64,000 nt of DNA from Deroplatys truncata. Its lineage: Eukaryota > Arthropoda > Insecta > Mantodea > Mantidae. The DNA lies in assembly GCA_030765065.1 (NCBI GenBank), contig CM060983.1:50900067-50964066 (forward strand), in the 5' to 3' direction. This document shows positions 32,275 through 43,855 of this stretch, piece by piece (positions within the stretch are counted from its first letter, which is position 1; each line of letters begins with the position of its first letter). The notes below the pieces were generated by a model, which saw only the letters and a list, made by a program, of their open reading frames with translations, was not told the DNA's origin and ran no database searches. The position numbers were made by a program, and so were the translations under genes.

Positions 32275-33024
32275 TACGTCGCTATCAAATGCTCCGCGCT
32301 TACATGCGATCGCCCGCCCGGCCGGCTGACGGCCGTAAAGGGAAGAGAACGCACTGTATAATGTTATTTTTACTAAACATGTCAACGTTAAATAAACAGT
32401 GAATGCCGTTGCCACAGAGCGAGGTCACTCAAGCCGATACGTTCGAGTCAGACCCGGTGGCTGCTATTTGCGTCATTCAAGGTAAACCCTGTATTTCGAT
32501 ACTTACAAAATATCGAATCTTACTCGAACGTTGTTAATGTGTTTTAGTAAGATTACCTAAAAGTTTCCTTAGAAGCATTTTCAGTCTATCAAAAGCTTTT
32601 TGCTGTGCACAATTAAAGGACAGCACATGGTCATTTGTGCGTTTATATTCGGAATAATTTTTTTTTCTTCAGCTTGCCGTTAGAGTAATTGGCCATCTCC
32701 TGTAGTCCTGCGTAATGATGTGGAATCAGAGCAGATCTCATTCAGAAGAACTCTCTCTCCACTCTTCCGCTGAAAAGACGTCATTTCCAGAGACAGCATC
32801 GCTAATGGAGAGTCCGCTCTGCGCTCGATCGCTGCTCAGGATTATCATGATAATGTAAGGTAGCGGTACCAGCTACGAGCAACTTTCACATGATCCTGTC
32901 AGATCCATACACATCCTTAATGCTGCTTTGGCAAACTACGATTATAATAGTAAATACGGCGTTTAAAATACCTAGTTAGCCTTACTTTATCTCACTGTCA
33001 ACATTACCATGTTCTTTTTAGTCC
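32275..33024. other. Unassigned stretch
   Basis: Includes GC-rich CGATCGCCCGCCCGGCCGGC near 32308. No gene or repeat recognised. Confidence 0.35.
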
Positions 33025-34196
33025 GCGTGTACCTGCATAACTCAAAAACGAAAACTCGATTAGATAAAAAATATGGTATTTAAATTTAGTATCTTTCAAG
33101 CATGCGACACCAAGATTTTCAAGAAAATTCTCAACCCCGAACTACCCTCCACATGAAACGTTTTTCCTTATTTTGATTTTGTTTGCAAAAGTGGACCTAA
33201 CGACTTTGACTAAAATACTGTATGCTAAATATATCTGTATGAAAAATAAATGTTTTACTTTTCTGCGAATGCCCTGTGAAATCTTCTTCACTCTGAATCA
33301 ATCTTGTATACTGTCGTATAACAGGTAAACCAGAAATAGAAAAAAGTGTAGATACCTATTGTTAAAATACAGAATATATGCCAAATAAATTGTTGCAACA
33401 TTAGCCATTTCCGACATATTCGTTTTTATTGACTTTGATAGGAGTGTTAACCGTGCGGGATGCCTCAGGCGGTTGGTCTGCGGCCCACCTTCGGGAGCTC
33501 GTGGGTTCCATTCCCGCGGCCGACCTTTCTGACACATGGATTTTTTCGGCGTTTCCCCGGATCACTAAGTGAATGCTCATTGACTCCCCCGTATTTCTCT
33601 TCTCTCATTCCCTCTCATTTCATCTTCCTCTTTCACGTTACAGGTTGGCTCCGGGGCTGTGTGTAGGACGACTGCGGACAGATGACCTACGTGTTGTCTT
33701 CTCGGCCCGTCAGATGGAGGCCGCTCGAGTCACTGCTGCTGGGTTCACTTTCCCCGGTCTCCGCTGGAGGGGGCCTGTGAGTCATTATCCGCTGGTTCGG
33801 TAGGACTACCTTGAGCGCTTTCTAGTTGGGTGGTCAAGCTTGTAACTCTTAGAGACCTCTGCGTGTCTCTGTCACCTGTGTCGGCCGGTCCTACAGCCCA
33901 TACGTCACCTTAGGTTCCTTCATCTCATGCACAAAAGATCCCTGTGTAGATCTAGGTGCTAGGTGTCCTCTCCGTAGCGTAATCCTAATCCTAGAAGTGT
34001 TAAGTCTCCATTCGTATGTTTCTTTTATTGCTTCAGCCTCCTGTATTCCCTTTAGACCTACCTATAGCGAAATATGTAATGAAACTATTTCTACAAACGT
34101 TCGTCTCGACTAAATGAAGTAGATAGAAAAATAAGCATCAGTAAGAATATCTTGTAGAAGAGTGGGTAGAGAAACCTGTACATGTAACACCTCAAT
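33025..34196 (+). repeat. Old R1 copy split by SINE-B
   Basis: CATAACTCAAAAACGAAAAC (33038) to the TTTCCGACATATTC block, interruption at 33445-33990, then GCGAAATATGTAATGAAACT to GTAACACCTCAATCTTTT. Confidence 0.7.
33445..33990 (+). repeat. SINE-B, long copy with tRNA-like head
   Basis: Head GTGCGGGATGCCTCAGGCGG with B-box CGTGGGTTCCATTCCCGCGG at 33500-33520; body TTTTTTCGGCGTTTCCCCGG, CTCATTTCATCTTCC, GGTTGGCTCCGGGGC. 3' limit approximate. Confidence 0.75.
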
Positions 34197-34640
34197 CTTT
34201 TTTAATATTAGTTTTGTTCCTGTTTTCCGTGAAATATACTTACATTCATTCACTCAGTACCTGCCAATTATCCTGAAAGGTTAAGTAAAAACGAGCAAAC
34301 CGGATCCAGGTAATTCATTCCAAGCGAAATTTGAACTCGAGCCTTTCAGTTTGGAAGGCAAACAGGCTATTCCCATACTAAAATGTGGTTACTGTCTCTC
34401 ACTTTCTCCTACTTTCATCTCTTTCCCCCTTTATACCTCCCTCTCCCAGTACCTTTGCAACGTGGGAGGTCGGAAGCTTGTGTATTTTAGGCTTTAATAT
34501 TTCGAAAACAAAACTGTCAACCCACAAGGTAACTAAAAATTGCCCGAACTCATTATAGTAGGCTTTCTATACAATAAAATTTGAGAGGAATTATGTTTAT
34601 GAAATGTTGTGTAACTTTATTTACAAAAAAAATCATAATA
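34197..34640. other. Unassigned stretch
   Basis: No gene or repeat recognised. Confidence 0.35.
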
Positions 34641-34644
34641 AACA

Positions 34645-35150
34645 AGACTTGCAGGGTTTGTTACTGCATACCCTTCGCAATCTCCTTTGGTGGAAATAAT
34701 TCATGAGTGGAAGGGTTGGAGTTAAAAACGGTCAAGGCTAGGCCAGTTGCAGAAGGAAGGGAAGAGGCAAGAAAGCACAGAGGCCAAATCTGATGGACGT
34801 AGGCGCAGACCAGGGGACTCCTAACGTTTCCAGATTGAGCATCCCGACTTCCCTTCGGTACCTCTCGCCTATCTTCGTAAACGGACGGGCAGGTTCGGTA
34901 GAAAGTTCCGTACCGGGGAAGAAATAGTTTTCCACTTACAGTACATCCACACACCACCGACAATCGTAAGGCTTTGCAACCCCAAAATATGAAAGAAAAG
35001 AAATGAGAGGAAATTAGGGACAAGAAAAATTCTGGTAGCGTGTAATCTACTCCAGTATTTGCCTACTGACTCAAGAAACCCAAGAAAAAAAGGCCACAGA
35101 GTGGAATAGAATCTACGACCGCCTGAAGCATCCCGCTTGGTTGGGTTGAG
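34645..35150 (-). repeat. SINE-B copy
   Basis: Head on the minus strand at the right (GCGGGATGCTTCAGGCGGTC), as at 33453. The body includes GTTTCCAGATTGAGCATC, matching the CGTTTCCAGATGAGTCATCC block near 60420. Confidence 0.65.
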
Positions 35151-35179
35151 CGGAAAATAACAGGCTCATATATCCCCAA

Positions 35180-35190
35180 CAACAATAATA

Positions 35191-35221
<31 letters not shown>
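35180..35221. repeat. (AAT)n microsatellite
   Basis: About 13 trinucleotide units immediately left of the pogo-like element. Confidence 0.9.
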
Positions 35222-35223
35222 TA

Positions 35224-36209
35224 CAGTATAACCCCAGTTAACCGCACAAAAATGGTAGAGCTGTTTCGGATAACGCAATTTTTTGGGGGATAATCGATGG
35301 TAACGAATTAAAGCAGCGAAAGGTACATGTAATAGTGTTTAATAAAAAATAGTATCTGTTGGTATTGATTCACTAATTTGTTCCACTAAACTCAAGGCAG
35401 CCTAAATTCAAAAAGTTTTGAGTTATTTTATTTATTTATTCTTTTATGTTCCATTTATGTGCATGCCGCCTTTAACATCTAAGATTATATTGGCGGCCTT
35501 ACCTTTGGAACAACTGCTCATCGGAAATGATGCTCTGTTAATCTTCGGGTTTGTTTACGTTGTGTTTTTATTTATAAACAAATTCACACGCATGTGTACA
35601 CCCTCACTCATACGTCTAGAACCTAGGAAGGAAGGGGAATAATCCCGGCTAAAGAAAAATCCCCATCCTCCAGCCGGGAAGCGGACCAGGTAACTCTGGA
35701 CAACCACCAGGTAACCACAAGCTTATGTGTTATTGATAGTGCCGTAACTAAACATTTTCCGTTATTTTGAATACCAATGTGTAGTCTTTGAATACTTCGT
35801 CCGATGTTACTCTCTCGTCATCGGTTTCGAGTCTCTATGCAATGTTTATTAACACACGCTTTCTTTTTGCTGACATGTTAAACATAAATAAACCACACTG
35901 ACCAAGACCAATAGTGAAGTAATAATGGTCCTCTGCACTGAATGCGTGTGCAAGCAGTTAAACTTGTTATAAGGGTACAATATTTCTTGAAATGTGGGGT
36001 AGTAGGTGAGAATTAAACGCATACAATACCAAATGCCTGTATTGGAATTTAGGGTAGGGGTGAAAGAACATTGCCAATTGTCGCAGCAACGGTGACAGCG
36101 CGATTCTGAGATTCTCGTACTTTTTTCTTTTATTGTTTCTTTCTTTTCCCTCCTCCACCGTTTCAGTTAAGTTGGTTTCGGTTAAGCACAGTTAAGTGGG
36201 GTTCTAGTG
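35224..36209. mobile_element. Pogo/Tigger-like non-autonomous element (986 bp)
   Basis: The left end CAGTATAACCCCAGTTAACC and the complement of the right end CACTAGAACCCCACTTAACT are flanked by TA (35222-35223, 36210-36211). The CAGTnnAACCCC(a/g)nTTAACC form is typical of pogo/Tigger termini (family knowledge). No transposase is visible inside. The interior includes a short GC-rich patch (35610-35690). Confidence 0.8.
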
Positions 36210-36211
36210 TA

Positions 36212-36690
36212 ATATGATGCTGCTTTTTGGCTTCAGGGTAGTTTATTATATCAGAAGGCCGGGGCAAACTTTCTAAGACCTATTCAAAGAGCGAAGTCAG
36301 CATAGCATTGTCTTTAGATGATAATAATAACAATAATAATAGTAACAATAACAGTTATAATAGCAAGCGAAAAAATGGCAGTGAAATCTCATGTTTGTTG
36401 CTTATTGTCCATAATGTGGCCAAGAATAGCGTAAACACGATTAAAGAATAACTATGAGCGGATACGGATAGGTCAAATGAAGATATTTTAATTATATGTC
36501 AGTCTAAAGAACGAAATTATTACCTCTAAAATAAAGCCTGTGTAACTGAAGTAGAAAATATTCTAACACCCTTTCGGTCTGTTTTTGTCTATCATCACGG
36601 ACTGTACGCTCTATTGCAAGCCTGGGAAGTGCCTCTCAATGAGCTCAATCCGCACATCGTCTTTGCTGATAAGCAACAGGAATAGAGCGA
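36212..36690. other. Unassigned, with AAT/AAC microsatellite
   Basis: Trinucleotide repeats at about 36318-36362; nothing else recognised. Confidence 0.4.
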
Positions 36691-36700
36691 AGCCCGGCTA

Positions 36701-36762
36701 GCCCCGTAGCTCAGTCGGTAGAGCACCTGTCTGTTATGCAGGGTTGGATTCCCGTCTGGGGA
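36701..36762 (+). other. tRNA-like sequence (probable SINE head or pseudo-tRNA)
   Basis: 62 nt, starting GCCCCGTAGCTCAGTCGGTA: the D-arm and A-box TAGCTCAGTCGG are intact. The anticodon arm CCTGT-CTGTTAT-GCAGG gives a formal GTT anticodon. B-box GGTTGGATTCCCG and a 3' GGGG can pair with the 5' CCCC. The variable loop and part of the T-arm are missing, so a working tRNA is unlikely. The 3' sequence is non-tRNA (CTAGCCAAGATTATTCCC), as in a SINE. Confidence 0.6.
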
Positions 36763-36843
36763 TGAAAATTCTTCTCTAGCCAAGATTATTCCCTATGCTA
36801 CCCAGAGTTTGAGAATGTGAATTTGCTTGTGTAATCTAGTGAT

Positions 36844-37814
36844 TGAGGCAGTATTTTTTTACACTTGAATCATTTCAATTAAATTATATAATATGTAAAT
36901 TCAATAACAGCCCGCCTTGAAGCAATATTTATGTAATAATTTGTAAAAATGTATGTAACAGTCATTGAAAATGCTTATATTATTTTAAACATGTTCAATA
37001 ATTGTATGTGAATGCATTGGGTAATTTAATACTGTAAGAGCTGTGAGAATAATAAGTTTAAAGTTGCTAACAATGAGGTAACAATGACGTAACCTTGAGG
37101 CAATAATGAGTTTGCGAGTTTAAATATTACTAGTCATGACTAGAGCAACGATAATGTAAACTTTGTGATAGTTTTTAAAATAGCCAATCAATAGCCAGAA
37201 AAAGCTTTAATAAAATGTAGGTATTCTATTGGACTAGCATTAGCCAATCAAAGACTTGAAATACAGAAGCTTACGGGTTTGGACGGTTGAAATATGTTCA
37301 GTTGCCTGCGCACTTTGGTAGTGACTGGATGGACGATGTGTTCTCTAAAGAAATATTACGTGTTCGTGTGAAAGGAAAAATTAAGTATACGCATTAACAA
37401 AGTGCAAATATTAAATTAAAATAATCTCACAGCTCTTGATATCAGTGTAGTGCTATTTAATTTGAGTCAAGGATTAATAAAAAGAAGTGAATTTAAACTT
37501 AAAATCTGTGTAAGCCTACATTCTTGTCGCACCACGCCCTGATTAAGAGAAACGTGTCTCTAAAGTAATAGTGAAGCAGCCAAGGCAAAAACAAACATAA
37601 ATAATACCTATAGAAGCAGTTCAATAACAAATAAAACATAAGAAAAATATTTTTTAAACTTGGAGCGTAACAACAACAAAAATACATCTTCAAATCAGCT
37701 TTAGATACATACGTAGCAGCATATTGCGTAACAAACAATCTTCTTAAAAATTTACGTCCAAGTGTGGAGCTAAATAAATAAACAAACTCCAACGTAAACA
37801 ATATATCTATTTCA
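36844..37814 (+). repeat. Solo LTR, family LTR1, copy 5
   Basis: 971 bp, TGAGGCAGTATTTTTTTACA to CTATTTCA, with duplication TGAT (36840-36843, 37815-37818). More diverged in the 3' quarter than other copies. Confidence 0.88.
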
Positions 37815-37818
37815 TGAT

Positions 37819-38689
37819 TAAAGGCCAAAGTTTACTAGAAACCCAAAGACAAGCGAATGCGAGTTAATACCATTGACTAGGCAATAGCATGTTCCAAAAG
37901 AAAGGCCGCCGGTACGACCATTATACTCGTACTTAAAGGCGGGGCATAAATGGAACTTAAAAACAAACAACACGAAACTCGCTCATGCCAATTCGTTATT
38001 TCTCCACTGACCTGTAATTACTTGGAATTGCCCCATTGAGTTGTGCAACTCTTTTAAGCACGGAGGGATATATACAAACTTGAAATACAGCGCGGCTGGG
38101 TCATCTGGTATACGTTAACGTTGGTTACTAAAACAAATGTTATATGCTAGAGATTCATTATATGAATGAAATAATTTATTTTACACATTCAGAGAACTTC
38201 TTTAAATTCCATTTTTTTCCAAGCAAGCGAATGAAATACGCGAGTCGGTACACTCTTGCTGCGAAATGGGGGGGGGGGCTTTATACCTCATATTTAAATT
38301 TAGCCCATCATAATGAGTAAGTGTATTCGCTGATCACCTGATGTAACTCAATTACACGAAAGATTGCAGTTTGTTAACAGAGAGTAGCAGAAATTCGAAT
38401 TAAGGGGGGATATGGGAGAATATTCAATTGCGTTAAGCGACATTCCCGGCTCGTTATGGAAAAATTCCTTAGCTGCTACAGAAATTTAACGAAGAAATAT
38501 TACACAAGATAACGGATTTCTGCTAGTACATGAGCATTTCACTACACTCCCTCTTCAGAATGCTTGTTTCGAACCTTGTAAATTAGTATTCACAGATACG
38601 AAAAGTTTAGCTACGTTTTGAGTAGCTAAATAAGATTATAATCATAGGGAAAATACATATTAATGACAGTAGGAATATTATTGAAAAAA
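37819..38689. other. Unassigned stretch with G10 tract
   Basis: A homopolymer G run lies at about 38269-38278. AAAGGCGGGGCATAAATGGA (37937) resembles, inverted, a block at 35450-35475. No gene. Confidence 0.4.
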
Positions 38690-39505
38690 TCTGATATGTT
38701 ACACTCACATGACTTTCTCTACTCTTGTACAAACAATTTTTACCAACGCTTATTCTCCATATGCTTCATGTTAGTCGAGATGTTAATCTTATTGCTAATT
38801 TTCTTGTAGATGCAAGGGGAATTGGTAGGTTTTAAGCGATAGTCAAATATTTTAAGAGCTGGTTGGTATGTGGAGTATTCCATTCTCTTTGTATGTCCAG
38901 GACAAAAAAAATAAATAACGAATTTGAGAAAAAGTATAAGTATTGGAAAATTTAAGGGAATAACAAGCAATATCTCGAAAATAGTTCACTCAACAAAAAA
39001 AAATGCATATGACATAAATTGTGTATTTTAACGCGATCTACATCTTTTGTGTAGTAAAATTTTGTCTATCTCTTATGGTTTACCAGTTATACAAAAGTCG
39101 TTCACAATACAGAATACTTTTGGAGACATTCCCAGAAAATCCGATATACATTTTATTTGTATAAACATATGATATTTTAATCAAAATCGTTAGAGACATT
39201 TTTGAGAAAATTAAAATTTTCGAAAAATGTTCTATGTAAAGGGTAATCTGGGGTGGGGGATTTTCTTGAAAACCTTCATGTTGCATCTCTGGAAGATACT
39301 GAACCTAAATACCAAGTTTGATGTTTATCCGACTGTTCGTTTCTGAGTTATGCTGTTCACAGACACACACACACACGGACATGTTTCCAAAAATCCTTTT
39401 TTCGGATTCAGGGGGTCTCAAAGCATATATTTCCGGTGAAATCTCAGTATCGAATTTTTGGGTGGAATACAATACTTCCCCTACTTACTATACGTATAGA
39501 GATAG
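38690..39505 (-). repeat. R1 repeat, near full length
   Basis: From TCTGATATGTTACACTCACA to ACTTACTATACGTATAGAGA. The terminal TAGTAGAGAAAGT is damaged (TATAGAGATAGCT). Confidence 0.82.
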
Positions 39506-39931
39506 CTTTAGGCTTCCAATGAAAGAAGCTAGAAATCTGGCGATAATGGAACGGGGAGATAGAAAATATGAAATAGTGAAACAGGAGAGTTTAGAAGACA
39601 CACTTGGTGGTGGTAGTTCCTTGGAGATGGTTCTTAGAAAATGTGTCGGCGGATAGGTACGAGGATATGAAGCGTAGCAATAAGGAAACGCGTGTGTGTG
39701 TCGAAGTAATAGCAGGAATCAAATTTCAAAACGGTGACGGGAAATAAACGAGCAGGAAAACAAAACACTCGTATTCACCACTAACCCGAGATCCAAAATC
39801 CATGCAAATCCCTGAGCTAGTACCGAACCCGGGACCATTCCTGAAAATCCCGTGCCGTCAAATAGCCACACAACACCGCAAATAGGCGAAATACCACCGC
39901 AAATAGGTGCCCAAAAGGAAGTACCACCGCA
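39506..39931. other. Unassigned; possible SINE head remnant
   Basis: GTACCGAACCCGGGACCATT near 39824 reads as a B-box on the minus strand. A short direct repeat with ACCACCGCAAATAGG lies at about 39874-39930. No gene. Confidence 0.35.
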
Positions 39932-39935
39932 GTGT

Positions 39936-40897
39936 TGCGGCGGTATTATTTATAATGTTTGTGTATTTGTGTTTACTCTATGTGGTGAAGCCATTTTGTG
40001 ACGTGATTCTTTGTTAGGTTTGTTAGCTCCATCTGGTGTTAGCAATTTGCGGCAGTATTAGTGTTTGTTTGAAAGAAATGCTACTGTGATTTTTATTTAA
40101 TTTTGGTTCACTGTCCTCCGGCTAGCTATGATCTTTTTGGTCGAGCACTTCTCTTTATACAGGTTGTGTAAACGGAAAGGAGTCTTTTATCCAAAGATAA
40201 CACTGATGAAAGAATTTGTTTTACACTTTTATTGTCGAACACATTCACTATCACATTTACACTTTGATCTTGACACTCGCCAAACTGAAACTGTTATAAT
40301 AACTTCATTACTGATCATTCTTAATTCGCGTATTTCCACTTTTTGTATAATTAACTTTACAACACCTTAGATTTTTCATAACTCTGCTACGCGTAACTTG
40401 CGAATCGATAGCCGATGTGTACTGTACAAATATTTCTGCTGGACTGAGGGCGACGTGTAACGTACAAATGTTTTCTACGAACTGACGGACTGAAGGACTT
40501 TACCTCTAACTTAGCCCTTTTTATACTCCTACACCCCGATATGCCTAAAGATTATAACTGAGTTGCTATTGGCTAATAAAACGCGCCAACATTAGCGTCA
40601 ATTTTTATATCCAATGAAAATTATGAATACATATGCTTTAGGAAAAATGTTCCAGCAAATTCTAAAGCAAAACGCGCCAACATTACGTAACTTACTCGTC
40701 TCTAATAATGAAACAGCTCACCCCCTTGCTGCATTATTGCACGCTATTATTGACAGTTTCAGTAAGGCCGTATAAACTTACTTCTCAACAATAATTACAA
40801 TCAACAAACATCTTAAATCAATGACACACAAAAATGCATATTCATACTATAATCATTCTTTACATTTAAATAATTTATGATACAAATTACTGCATCA
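39936..40897 (-). repeat. Solo LTR, family LTR2, copy C
   Basis: 962 bp, plus-strand TGCGGCGGTATTATTTATAA to ATTACTGCATCA, duplication GTGT at 39932-39935 and 40898-40901. TATA-like box on the minus strand at 40518-40525; CTAGCCGGAGGACA-type core shared with copies A and B. Confidence 0.88.
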
Positions 40898-40901
40898 GTG
40901 T

Positions 40902-41222
40902 ACATTGGTGTCCAAATAGGGTAAATAAATTCGGAAACATCGCAAGAGAAAACTTTAACAAAGTACTCAAAACATTGCTCTATGTTTTAACCCTCATAAT
41001 CAAACCCAAACTTCACATGAAATACTTTTTGCTTTATCCGATGCTTCAGAAATACGAGTTCAGTATTCATTAAAGGAGCGACACTTAAGCGGAGCTTAAA
41101 TTCCGAAAATTGCTACAACGTACTTTATTAGATTTTTTTATGCTCACATTAATTAAATTTTCCTCTTATATAGGTTATACAACGCGCAATGGCCTACATA
41201 GTCCTATTGTGGCTACGACCAC
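40902..41222. other. Unassigned stretch
   Basis: Nothing recognised. Confidence 0.35.
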
Positions 41223-41224
41223 CA

Positions 41225-41505
41225 GTAGCAAGGGCAAGTCCTAACAGTTACAGGCTCGAAGATCTTTCCCACAGCTGGAACCGCCTAGGAGGGCGATGAA
41301 CGACCCGTCGACCAAACAGCCCTCTTTCCTTTGAGCAAGTGTCCGTAAATATATGTCCGGCACCGCCATATACAACGAGAGCGTGGTAAATACCACCCCA
41401 GTATTCCACTAACGACCACGGAAAACTAGAGTGAGCGCGTCGACGCGAGTCGAACACAGGACCTCTCTAATGCGAGCCTCACCAGTTACGCAGAGCCATT
41501 TCGCT
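41225..41505 (-). repeat. SINE-E, tRNA-like head
   Basis: Minus strand: GGCTCTGCGTAACTGGTGAG (A-box region) and GTCCTGTGTTCGACTCGCG (B-box). The GC-rich body runs to about 41225. Only copy of this type in the window. Confidence 0.6.
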
Positions 41506-41507
41506 GT

Positions 41508-41935
41508 GTAAATTTCCTCTTAAATTTAATAGGTAAATGTTTTATCATCAATAGCACAATACAATTAAATATGTGTTTAACAATAATGTCATTTCGTATT
41601 CTGGATGCTGCACCTCTTCACGGAAAAAATCATAGCTACAACAACCCTTTGGAGTAGAGAGGTAAAACTTTATCCTATCTCCTAAGGAGTTTTACTCTAT
41701 AAATCGGTACTGCTGCTAAGTATGAGCTTCCGTTTGGATACACCATGTGGGTTCTTTCTTACCAAATATATTATGCATGTTTGATTCACCATTCTTGCTT
41801 TGAACACATTTTTACGACATAAATTACCTGCTTTCTCAGAGACCATTATTAAATTTTAAGTTAGTAAAAACAACCTATAAGTGCTATTGTGAATCTACTT
41901 TGGTGTTAATAACATGGTTGGTTAATTTTTTTTTA
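41508..41935. other. Unassigned stretch
   Basis: Nothing recognised. Confidence 0.35.
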
Positions 41936-41937
41936 AA

Positions 41938-42583
41938 TCTGATGCGATACATTCACATGACTTTCTCTACCCTCTATCGTTTATTTAGTGGATATAGAAA
42001 TTAATTTTACGAAAGCTTATTTCAAGTATTGAAGGATTCTAGCCTTTAATAACGGATATCTCAGAAATGGTTTATGCCACAAAAAACTTGTTTTAAATAA
42101 ATTGTGTGTTTTAAAGAGATCTACATTTTTTCTGCAGTACGTTTTTTTCTGTCGCTTAACGTTTGCCAGCTATACAAAATTATAGAAAATTTCTCTGGAA
42201 TGAACAGGACATCAAAAGTTATTCCCAGAAAATTCAAGCTATACATTTCATTTGTCATGTAAATATCTTTTATGTATAGTATTTTAATCAAAATCGTTAC
42301 AACTACTTTTTAGAAAATCGAAAATCTTTGAAATCTCTTCCATGTAAGGGATAGTTTGGAGTGGGGATTTTGTTGAAAATCTTTGTGTCGCATCTTCGGA
42401 AAATACAAGTTTGATGTTTATCCGTCTTTTTGGTTTTGAGCTATGTTGTTCAGAGACACACAGAAATACACACATGGACATATTTGCAAAAAACATGTAT
42501 TTCAGGTGAAATCTCGGTATCGAATTTTTGGATGGAATACAATAGGTGACTTCTCTACCTACTATGCACGTGGTAGAGAAAGT
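41938..42583 (-). repeat. Old R1 copy, both ends present
   Basis: TCTGATGCGATACATTCACA at the left and ATGCACGTGGTAGAGAAAGT at the right, with shortened interior. Separated from the next R1 by exactly seven A (42584-42590). Confidence 0.8.
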
Positions 42584-42590
42584 AAAAAAA

Positions 42591-43456
42591 TCTGATGTGT
42601 TACACTCACATGACTTTCTCTACTCTTGTACAATCTAATTTTACAAACGCTTATTCTCCATATGCTTCATGTTAATCGAGATATCGAGATGTCAATCTTA
42701 TTGGTAATTTTCATGTAGATGCAAGGGGAATATGGTAGGTTTTAAGCGATAGTCAAATATTTTAACGCTGGTTGCTATGTGGCGCATTCCATTCTCTTTG
42801 CATGTCCAGGACATACAAAACTGAATAACGAATTTGAGAAAAGTATAAGTATTGGAAAATTTAAGGAAATAACAAGCAATATCTCGAAAACGGTTCACTC
42901 AACAAAAGAAATGTATATGACATAAGTTGTGTATTTGAACGCGATCTACATTTTTTGTGCAGTAAAATTTTGTCTATCTCTTATGGTTTACCAGTTATGC
43001 AAAAGTCGTTCACAATGAAGAATACTTTTGGAGACATTCCCAGAAAATTCGAGATATACGTTTCATTTCTCATGACATTATCTTAAACATATGATATTTT
43101 CATCAAAATCGTTAGAGCCATTTTTGAGAAAATTAAACTTTTCGAAAAATCTTCCATGTAAAGGGTAGTCTGGGGTCGGGGGATTTTATTGAAAACCTTC
43201 GTGTCGCATCTCTGGAAGTTCCTGAACCTAAATACCAAGTTTGGTGTTTATCTGACTGTTGGTTTCTGAGTTATGCTGTTCACATACACACAGACACACA
43301 GACACACACACACAGACACACACACGGACATGTTTCCAAAAATGCTTTTTTTGGATTCAGGAGGTCTCAAAACATGTATTTCCGGTGAAATCTCGGTATC
43401 CAATTTTTGAGTGGAATGCAATACTTCCCCTACTTACTATACGTAGTAGAGAAAGT
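42591..43456 (-). repeat. R1 repeat, young full-length copy
   Basis: 866 bp, TCTGATGTGTTACACTCACA to ATACGTAGTAGAGAAAGT, head-to-tail with the older copy on its left. Microsatellite at 43285-43328. Confidence 0.87.
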
Positions 43457-43851
43457 AAAAATATTGCTGATAGATCTTATGGCGGTATCATTGATTGACG
43501 AAGTCATTGAGAGAATAATCCTATCTTCCTTAATAAACAAACTCACTGGACAAAAGTAGGTCAGTGAACTTAGGAGGAACGAATCTACAATCTGTAAAAC
43601 TTTAGATTGCAAATACTGAGATAATGGCTCCTGAAATTCACAAGTTTATCATGGGGAAGATAAGGCTTTTAATCCTCTCCCCCGGAAGATATGCATAGAC
43701 TCAAGAGGAAAACATTTAAACTATTCATTCAATCTATTTTAAAATTCAGTCACATATTGTTTTTATTATGCATTTTATATTTTAAAGAAAGGATATATTT
43801 ACTTAGTTCACCTAGATTATCCATTATTTTACCAATATGTTGCATATTCAA
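43457..43851. other. Unassigned stretch
   Basis: Nothing recognised. Confidence 0.35.
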
Positions 43852-43855
43852 AGTT

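Noticed and set aside
34661..35023. 120-codon minus-strand frame
   Set aside because: It covers a SINE-B copy whose head and body blocks recur elsewhere in the window.
36701..36762. Functional tRNA-Asn (GTT)
   Set aside because: The formal anticodon is GTT, but the T-arm and variable loop are incomplete and the body does not match tRNA-Asn.
37499..37828. 109-codon minus-strand frame
   Set aside because: It lies in the 3' part of solo LTR1 copy 5.
39923..39944. Hairpin ACCACCGCA-GTGT-TGCGGCGGT
   Set aside because: The right arm is the terminus of solo LTR2 copy C and GTGT is its target duplication, so the pairing is accidental.
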